DNA of 10,408 nt from JAFHCF01 sp048497495. Lineage in GTDB: Bacteria; Pseudomonadota; Alphaproteobacteria; Rhizobiales; Ancalomicrobiaceae. Below are positions 6,271 through 10,408 of the stretch, piece after piece (within the stretch, counting starts at the first letter, position 1; each line of letters opens with the position of its first letter). The DNA is taken from NCBI GenBank assembly GCA_048497495.1, contig JAFHCF010000213.1, positions 1 to 10,408 of the forward strand. Direction: 5' to 3'. The position numbers and the translations under genes were made by a program. The notes under the pieces were generated by a model. The model searched no databases, was not told the DNA's origin, and saw nothing but the letters and a program-made list of their open reading frames with translations.

Positions 6271-8727
6271 TCAGGCGTTCTTCGGCGTGTCGAAGACCGC
6301 GACCTTCGGCGCCTCGCCCTTGAACAGCTCGACGTCGGCCATGCAGGTGTGAGCGGAGGTACCCTGCGCCAGCCGCGAGGTCGGAATGTCCTGGGTGAGG
6401 ACGTTCACGTCGCCGTAGCGGCACAGCGCGTTGGGCTCGTTCGCCACGATCGGGTCGTACCAACCGCCTTCCTGCAACTGGACCACGCCCGGCCGGATGT
6501 CGTCGCTGACCACGGCGCCGGCGAGGCATTGGCCGCGACCGTTGAAGACGCGCACCACGTCACCGCTCTTGATGCCGCGCGCCGCGGCGTCCTTGGTGTT
6601 GATGGTGCAGGGCTCGCGCTCCGCCACCGCGTAGATCGAACGCACGTTGGTGCCGTTCAACTGCGAGTGCAGCCGGTAGTCCGGATGGCTCGAATTGACG
6701 TGCAGCGGGTACTTCTTGTCCTTGGCGCCGAGCCATTCGTTCGGCTCGAGCCAAGTGGCGTGCGGCGGGCAGTCGTCGTAGCCGTACTTCTCGATCGTCT
6801 TGGAGTAGATCTCGATCTTGCCCGACGGGGTCGGCAGCGGATTGAGCAGCGGGTCCTCGCGGAACTTGTCGTATTTCGTCCGGCGCAGGTTCTTCTCCGG
6901 CGTGGCGAATTCGACGATGCCGGTCTTCCAGAAGGTGTCGAAGTCGGGCATCGGGATCTTCTTGGTCTGGGCCTGCGCCGCGGCGGCGGCATAGACCTCC
7001 TTGACCCGATCCAGTTCGGTCTTGCCTTCGGAGAATTCCGGCTCGATGCCGAGCTTCTCGGCGAGCATTTGGAAGATGACGTAGTCGGACTTGGCCTCCC
7101 ACAGCGGCTCGATCACCTGGGGCATGGCGAAGAACGCCTTGCGGGTGACGACGCCGAGCCCCTCCATGTCGTCGCGCTCGAGACCGGTGGTCGCCGGCAG
7201 GACGATGTCGGCGAAGCGGGCCGAGGCGGTCCACTGGAAGTCCTGGATGATGATCGTCTCGAACTTCTTCCAGGCGGCCACCTGGCGATTGCGATCCTGG
7301 TGGTGATGCAGCGGATTGCCGCCCACCCAATAGGTCATCTTGACCTCCGGATAGACGAAGCTCTTGCCGTTGTGCTGATAGGTCGTGCCCGGGTTCATCA
7401 GCATGTCGACGATGCGGGCGCAGGGGATGATGGCGGTGCCCTTCTCAGCCGGCCAGGGCTTCAGTTCCTTGCGCTTGCCGCCCTGCATGGTGCTGGTGAG
7501 CGCCGGGCTGTCGGCCTGCGGCGCGCCGGCGTTGTCGAGGTGATAGCGCTGGGTGAAGCCGCCGCCGGGCAGGCCGACCTGGCCGATCATCGCGGCGAGG
7601 GTGACGAAGGCCCAGGGGAACTGCTCGCCGTACTGCTGGCGCTGCGGCGTCCAGCCCGACACCAACAGGGTGCGGCCCTTGACGAAGCGGCGGGCGAGAT
7701 CCTTGATCGTGTCGGCGGGAATGTCGGTCAGCGCGGCGGCCCATTCGGCGGTCTTTGGCGTCCCGTCCTTCTTGCCGGTGACGTAGTCGAAGAAGATCTC
7801 CCAGCCGGTGGTGTAGTCGGCGAGGAACTTCTTGTCGGCGAGGTTCTCGACGATCAGCGTGTGGGCGATGCCGAGCGCCAGCGCCACGTCGGAATGCGGC
7901 CGCACCGCGAGCCATTCGCCATTCAGGATCTTGCAGCCCTCGGTCTTCACCGGATCGATGAAGATCGCCTTCTTGCCCGCCTTCTTCATCGCATCGAAGA
8001 AGTCGTATTCGCCGTGATCGGGCACGTTGACCGAGATGTGGTTGTCCTTGAGCGGATCGGAAGCCCAGAAGACGATGAGATCGGTCTTGTCGAGCACCGT
8101 CTGATGCGAGGTCTGCGGCCCCTCGGCGTCGATCTGGCCGAGGACGTAGGGCATGATCGCCTCGATCGCGGCCTTGGAATAGTTCGACGACGAATTGACC
8201 GACCCGCCCATCAGGTTGAACAGGCGACGCAGGGCGGTCTGGGTGTTGACGGCCCGGCCGAAGTGGCCCCAACCGTAGGAGCCGGTATAGAGCGTCCAGG
8301 GGCCGATCTCCTCGCAGCGGCGGATCTCGGCGGCGACCAGATCGAGCGCCTTGTCCCAGGAGACCCGGACGAAGTCGTCGGTGCCGCGGGTTTCCGGCGC
8401 GGCGCCCGGGCCCTTCTCCAGATAGGCGCGCCGCACCATCGGATAGCGGATGCGCGAGGCGGAATAGGCGAGATCGACGGCGCCTTCGATGGTGCGGATC
8501 GGATGGGGGTCCTTCTCCCAGGGACGCACGCCGACGATGCGGCCGCCTTGAACCTTGGCCCAGAAGGCGCCGAAGTTGGAGCCGGTCAGGACCTCGCCGT
8601 CGGCCATCGCCGCGGCGGCGCGGCCGGAGCCGAAGACGAACGGCGACAACATCGACGAGGCGGCGAGCGAGGTCGCGGCGGAGAGGAACCGCCGGCGGGA
8701 GAGTGCATGGGTGGAAAGCGTGGACAT
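6271..8727 (-). CDS. dorA: Periplasmic DMSO/TMAO reductase, bis-MGD molybdenum catalytic subunit (DorA/TorA)
   Basis: Terminal reductase that reduces DMSO or TMAO in the periplasm during anaerobic respiration. It has 818 residues, close to Rhodobacter DorA. The leader has a canonical Tat motif SRRRFLS (residues 10-16), a hydrophobic stretch and an Ala-rich cleavage region near 37-41. The mature N-terminus has no cysteine cluster for an Fe-S centre, as in the single-subunit DorA/TorA/BisC group that takes electrons from a cytochrome. GSYGW (149-153) supplies Tyr151 and Trp153, matching DorA Tyr114 and Trp116. Ser184 in SNYSK has the same spacing as the molybdenum ligand Ser147 of DorA. Further family blocks are RPHSDVALALG, DGTPKTAEWAA, GEQFPWAF and SARFADIVLPA, and the dinucleotide-binding C-terminal domain includes HPDYRLHSQ. 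The retained Tyr favours DMSO-reductase behaviour, since published work says E. coli TMAO reductase lacks it. It follows dorC and dorD and is 54 bp before mobB. Confidence 0.95.
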   Translation of the reverse strand: MSTLSTHALSRRRFLSAATSLAASSMLSPFVFGSGRAAAAMADGEVLTGSNFGAFWAKVQGGRIVGVRPWEKDPHPIRTIEGAVDLAYSASRIRYPMVRRAYLEKGPGAAPETRGTDDFVRVSWDKALDLVAAEIRRCEEIGPWTLYTGSYGWGHFGRAVNTQTALRRLFNLMGGSVNSSSNYSKAAIEAIMPYVLGQIDAEGPQTSHQTVLDKTDLIVFWASDPLKDNHISVNVPDHGEYDFFDAMKKAGKKAIFIDPVKTEGCKILNGEWLAVRPHSDVALALGIAHTLIVENLADKKFLADYTTGWEIFFDYVTGKKDGTPKTAEWAAALTDIPADTIKDLARRFVKGRTLLVSGWTPQRQQYGEQFPWAFVTLAAMIGQVGLPGGGFTQRYHLDNAGAPQADSPALTSTMQGGKRKELKPWPAEKGTAIIPCARIVDMLMNPGTTYQHNGKSFVYPEVKMTYWVGGNPLHHHQDRNRQVAAWKKFETIIIQDFQWTASARFADIVLPATTGLERDDMEGLGVVTRKAFFAMPQVIEPLWEAKSDYVIFQMLAEKLGIEPEFSEGKTELDRVKEVYAAAAAQAQTKKIPMPDFDTFWKTGIVEFATPEKNLRRTKYDKFREDPLLNPLPTPSGKIEIYSKTIEKYGYDDCPPHATWLEPNEWLGAKDKKYPLHVNSSHPDYRLHSQLNGTNVRSIYAVAEREPCTINTKDAAARGIKSGDVVRVFNGRGQCLAGAVVSDDIRPGVVQLQEGGWYDPIVANEPNALCRYGDVNVLTQDIPTSRLAQGTSAHTCMADVELFKGEAPKVAVFDTPKNA

Positions 8728-8735
8728 CTCTTTGG

Positions 8736-8740
8736 TCCTT
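8736..8740 (-). promoter_or_regulatory. dorA Shine-Dalgarno sequence
   Basis: AAGGA on the minus strand, 8 nt before the ATG at 8727. It supports this start, which places the twin-arginine motif at residues 10-15 of the leader. I see no convincing promoter in the 69-bp dorD-dorA gap. Confidence 0.6.
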
Positions 8741-8796
8741 CGGGGTGACGCGCCGACTTCGAGCGAGCGCGTGGGAGCGGTGGCTTCGCCGCGAGA

Positions 8797-9432
8797 TCAG
8801 GCGGCGGAGGCGCGATCGGGAGTGGCCTCTTCGAGGAGGCGGACGAGGACGCGCGCCAGGGCGGCGTAGAAGCCCGTCGGATCGTGGCTGGCGAGGGCGT
8901 TGGCGAAACCCGGCGTCCATTCGGCGATGCGCCGACGCAGCGTGATGATCGAGGCGTATTCGTCGACGTCAACGACGCTGGCCTCGAGCCGGATGAGCTG
9001 CTCGAGCAGCGACAGTTCGATCGACAGGTGGTCCGGCGGCTCGACGAACCCCTCGGAGGGCCGAAGATCGTGAGCCGCCAGCATGCGCGACATGACCGTG
9101 ACGGGTTCCTGGAAGAGCCGTCCATCGCCGCGGTGGGCCGATTCGATCGGCTGCGTCGCCGAAGTGCCGCCGATGCCGAGGAACAGGCGACAGAAGGTGG
9201 CGTTGAGCCGCGAGGTGACGGCGGCCGGCCCATCGGGGGCGCGTAGCGTGGCGAAGGCGCAGCGCAGGTCGATGGCATGGCGTGGATCGCCGGCCAGGAC
9301 ATGGAGGGCGTCGAAGCGGCCGTTCTCGACGAGGGAGGCGATCTCCACTTGCTCGAGCGGCTCGCCGAAGAGGTGGGCGAGTTCGGCGAAACAGTCGGCG
9401 AGGCCGACCGGATCGATGGATTTGGGCTTCAT
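8797..9432 (-). CDS. dorD: TorD/DmsD-family molybdoenzyme chaperone DorD
   Basis: Cytoplasmic all-helical chaperone of 211 residues, normal for TorD. Family members bind the twin-arginine leader and body of the apo-reductase and hold it competent for bis-MGD insertion before Tat export. The family signature EPPDHLSIEL is at residues 131-140, and the other hallmark, TFCRLFLGIGG, at about 79-89. There is no signal peptide or membrane segment. The ATG at 9432 has GGAG 8 nt upstream. The gene sits between dorC and dorA (72 and 69 bp gaps), as in Rhodobacter dorCDA, whereas E. coli torCAD has the chaperone last. DorA is the obvious client by position. Whether it also serves the second reductase at 233-2608 cannot be told; no second TorD is present in the window. 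Confidence 0.92.
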   Translation of the reverse strand: MKPKSIDPVGLADCFAELAHLFGEPLEQVEIASLVENGRFDALHVLAGDPRHAIDLRCAFATLRAPDGPAAVTSRLNATFCRLFLGIGGTSATQPIESAHRGDGRLFQEPVTVMSRMLAAHDLRPSEGFVEPPDHLSIELSLLEQLIRLEASVVDVDEYASIITLRRRIAEWTPGFANALASHDPTGFYAALARVLVRLLEEATPDRASAA

Positions 9433-9445
9433 CGGAGGATCTCCG
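9433..9445 (-). promoter_or_regulatory. dorD ribosome binding site inside a small inverted repeat
   Basis: Minus strand reads CGGAGATCCTCCG immediately before the ATG. GGAG (9441-9444) is the Shine-Dalgarno sequence, 8 nt from the start codon, and fixes the dorD start at 9432. The same bases form a perfect 5-bp inverted repeat with a 3-nt loop, so the site could pair with its own downstream flank. Confidence 0.6.
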
Positions 9446-9452
9446 TAAGGGG

Positions 9453-9489
9453 CGGCGCGGCCGCGGGGCGCGGGGGGGCGGCCGCGCCG
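9453..9489 (-). repeat. GC-rich perfect inverted repeat between dorC and dorD
   Basis: A 12-bp perfect inverted repeat (arms 9453-9464 and 9478-9489, reading CGGCGCGGCCGC and its complement) encloses a 13-nt G/C-only loop. It lies between the dorC stop and the dorD start and ends 8 nt before the dorD Shine-Dalgarno sequence. The downstream side on the minus strand reads CCCCTTACGG, so there is no U-tract and it is not a classical intrinsic terminator. It may stabilise the upstream message or tune the amount of dorDA relative to dorC; that role is inference. Confidence 0.7.
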
Positions 9490-9504
9490 GGGGATGGCGG
9501 GCGG

Positions 9505-10408
9505 TCAGTGACCGCTCGCCACGTCCTGGGCGTGGTTCTGCAGATAGATCGTGAGGAAGCGCACTTCTTCCTCCTCGAGCGCGGTGTTGGTCTTCATGTC
9601 GTTGACGATGCCGGCCCACTGGTTCGCCGGGAAATGACCGGGCGGGGTGGTCGCGTGGCAGGCGCCGCAGGACGCGTCGAACATCTCCGCGCCGTAGGCC
9701 CACAGAGTGGTTCGGTCGCCGACCAGGTTGGTCCGCGCCGTCCAAAGCTCGATCGAGGCTTCCTTCCAGTCGATGTCGGTGTCGTCGTCGTGGCGGGTCG
9801 AGGTGACCTTCGCGGTGGCGGCGAGCGGGGCGGAGACGGCGGCGAGCATGATCCGCTTGCCGGGCAGCGCCACGATCAGGCGTTCGGCGCCCTCCTGTTG
9901 CCAGCCGTCGATGCGCACCTTGACCAGGTCGCCGTCGCGCGCGAGGACCGTCACCGGCGCGCCCGGCAGGATGCGACCGTCGCCGGCGCCGCCGGCGGCG
10001 GCCTTCTCGGCGTCGCCCCAGGCCGGCGAGGTGGCGATCACCCAGCTCTTCTCGGCCTTGCCGCCATCCTTCTTGGCCAGCGCCGCGATGTCCTTCATCT
10101 GGGTGCGGAAGCCGCCCGACATGTCGGGGAGCTTGTGGGCGATGCCCTTGTGGCAGTCGATGCAGGTGCCGCCCTCGGCGTAGGCCTTCTGCATCTGCTT
10201 GGCGGCCTTCGGCTTCTGATGGGCGAAATCCATCGCCTCGAAGGCATGGCAATTGCGGCATTCGCGGCTGTCGCTCGCCTTCATCCGCGCCCACTCGTGC
10301 TTGGCGAGTTCGAGCCGCTTGGCCTCGAACTTCTCCGGCGTCGAGATCGAGCCGGTGAGCTTGCCCCACAACTCGCCCGAGGCCTGGGCCTTGCGGATGA
10401 TCTTGTGG
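9505..10408 (-). CDS. dorC: Pentahaem c-type cytochrome DorC/TorC (NapC/NirT family), 3' part only
   Basis: This is the membrane-anchored cytochrome that takes electrons from the quinol pool and passes them to the periplasmic DMSO/TMAO reductase. The 5' end lies beyond the right edge; about 300 C-terminal residues are visible. The frame is open to position 10408. Three CxxCH haem motifs are seen: CRNCH (10246-10260), CIDCH (10150-10164) and CGACH (9655-9669). The first two sit in the typical end of a NapC/NirT domain, with TPEKFEA, EWARMKA, DSRECRNCH and CHKGIAHKLPDM signatures. The last lies in a C-terminal mono-haem domain after an SH3-like stretch (about visible residues 100-220), as in TorC. 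Haems 1 and 2 and the membrane anchor should be outside the window. A TTG at 10369-10371 is an internal Leu codon, not a start. The gene is followed after 72 bp by the chaperone gene. The family call is firm; dorC versus torC is chosen from gene order. Confidence 0.93.
   Translation of the reverse strand, partial: HKIIRKAQASGELWGKLTGSISTPEKFEAKRLELAKHEWARMKASDSRECRNCHAFEAMDFAHQKPKAAKQMQKAYAEGGTCIDCHKGIAHKLPDMSGGFRTQMKDIAALAKKDGGKAEKSWVIATSPAWGDAEKAAAGGAGDGRILPGAPVTVLARDGDLVKVRIDGWQQEGAERLIVALPGKRIMLAAVSAPLAATAKVTSTRHDDDTDIDWKEASIELWTARTNLVGDRTTLWAYGAEMFDASCGACHATTPPGHFPANQWAGIVNDMKTNTALEEEEVRFLTIYLQNHAQDVASGH

Noticed and set aside
5866..8748. A 960-codon open frame on the plus strand opposite dorA
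   Set aside because: It is the antisense shadow of dorA. Strong third-position GC bias removes stop codons on the opposite strand; its translation is rich in His, Arg, Gly and Val without any domain, while the minus strand shows full DMSO-reductase motifs.
10369..10371. TTG as the start of the cytochrome gene
   Set aside because: The frame continues to the window edge with conserved NapC/NirT residues upstream (HKIIRKAQASGEL), so this is an internal Leu codon of a truncated gene.

Overview
The window is high-GC DNA, and every gene that can be supported lies on the minus strand, so transcription runs from the right edge to the left. It looks like an alphaproteobacterial DMSO/TMAO respiration locus. 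The order cytochrome, chaperone, reductase matches the dorCDA arrangement known from Rhodobacter, and the codon use is strongly GC-biased. The taxonomic guess is an inference; the sequence does not settle family or genus.

Layout in transcription order: the 3' part of a pentahaem c-type cytochrome (dorC/torC, 10408 to 9505, cut by the window edge); a TorD-family chaperone (dorD, 9432 to 8797); a periplasmic molybdenum reductase with a canonical twin-arginine leader (dorA, 8727 to 6271); the molybdenum cofactor protein MobB (6216 to 5671); a small secreted DUF2271-type protein with a flavinylation motif (5674 to 5147); an 800-residue fusion of a PepSY membrane module, a CysJ-like flavodoxin domain and an ApbE FMN-transferase domain (5150 to 2748); and a second DMSO/TMAO-reductase paralogue (2608 to 233). 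MobB, DUF2271 and the fusion are joined by two ATGA stop/start overlaps. The other gaps are 54 to 139 bp, and most contain inverted repeats. The leftmost 232 bp hold no supported gene, only a stem-loop just after the last stop codon and a 14-bp palindrome.

The first half is an understood pathway: quinol electrons pass through DorC to DorA, DorD protects and matures apo-DorA, and MobB helps supply bis-MGD cofactor. The second half is less usual. A membrane PepSY/flavodoxin/ApbE protein and a predicted FMN-carrying DUF2271 protein sit between two molybdoenzymes. This suggests a flavin-based electron-transfer branch that could feed the second reductase, which has no cytochrome of its own here. 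The predicted topology places the ApbE domain in the cytoplasm, while its likely substrate has a Tat-like leader, so flavinylation before folded export is a testable idea. The second reductase has a degenerate twin-arginine motif (R-S instead of R-R) and a changed active-site residue.
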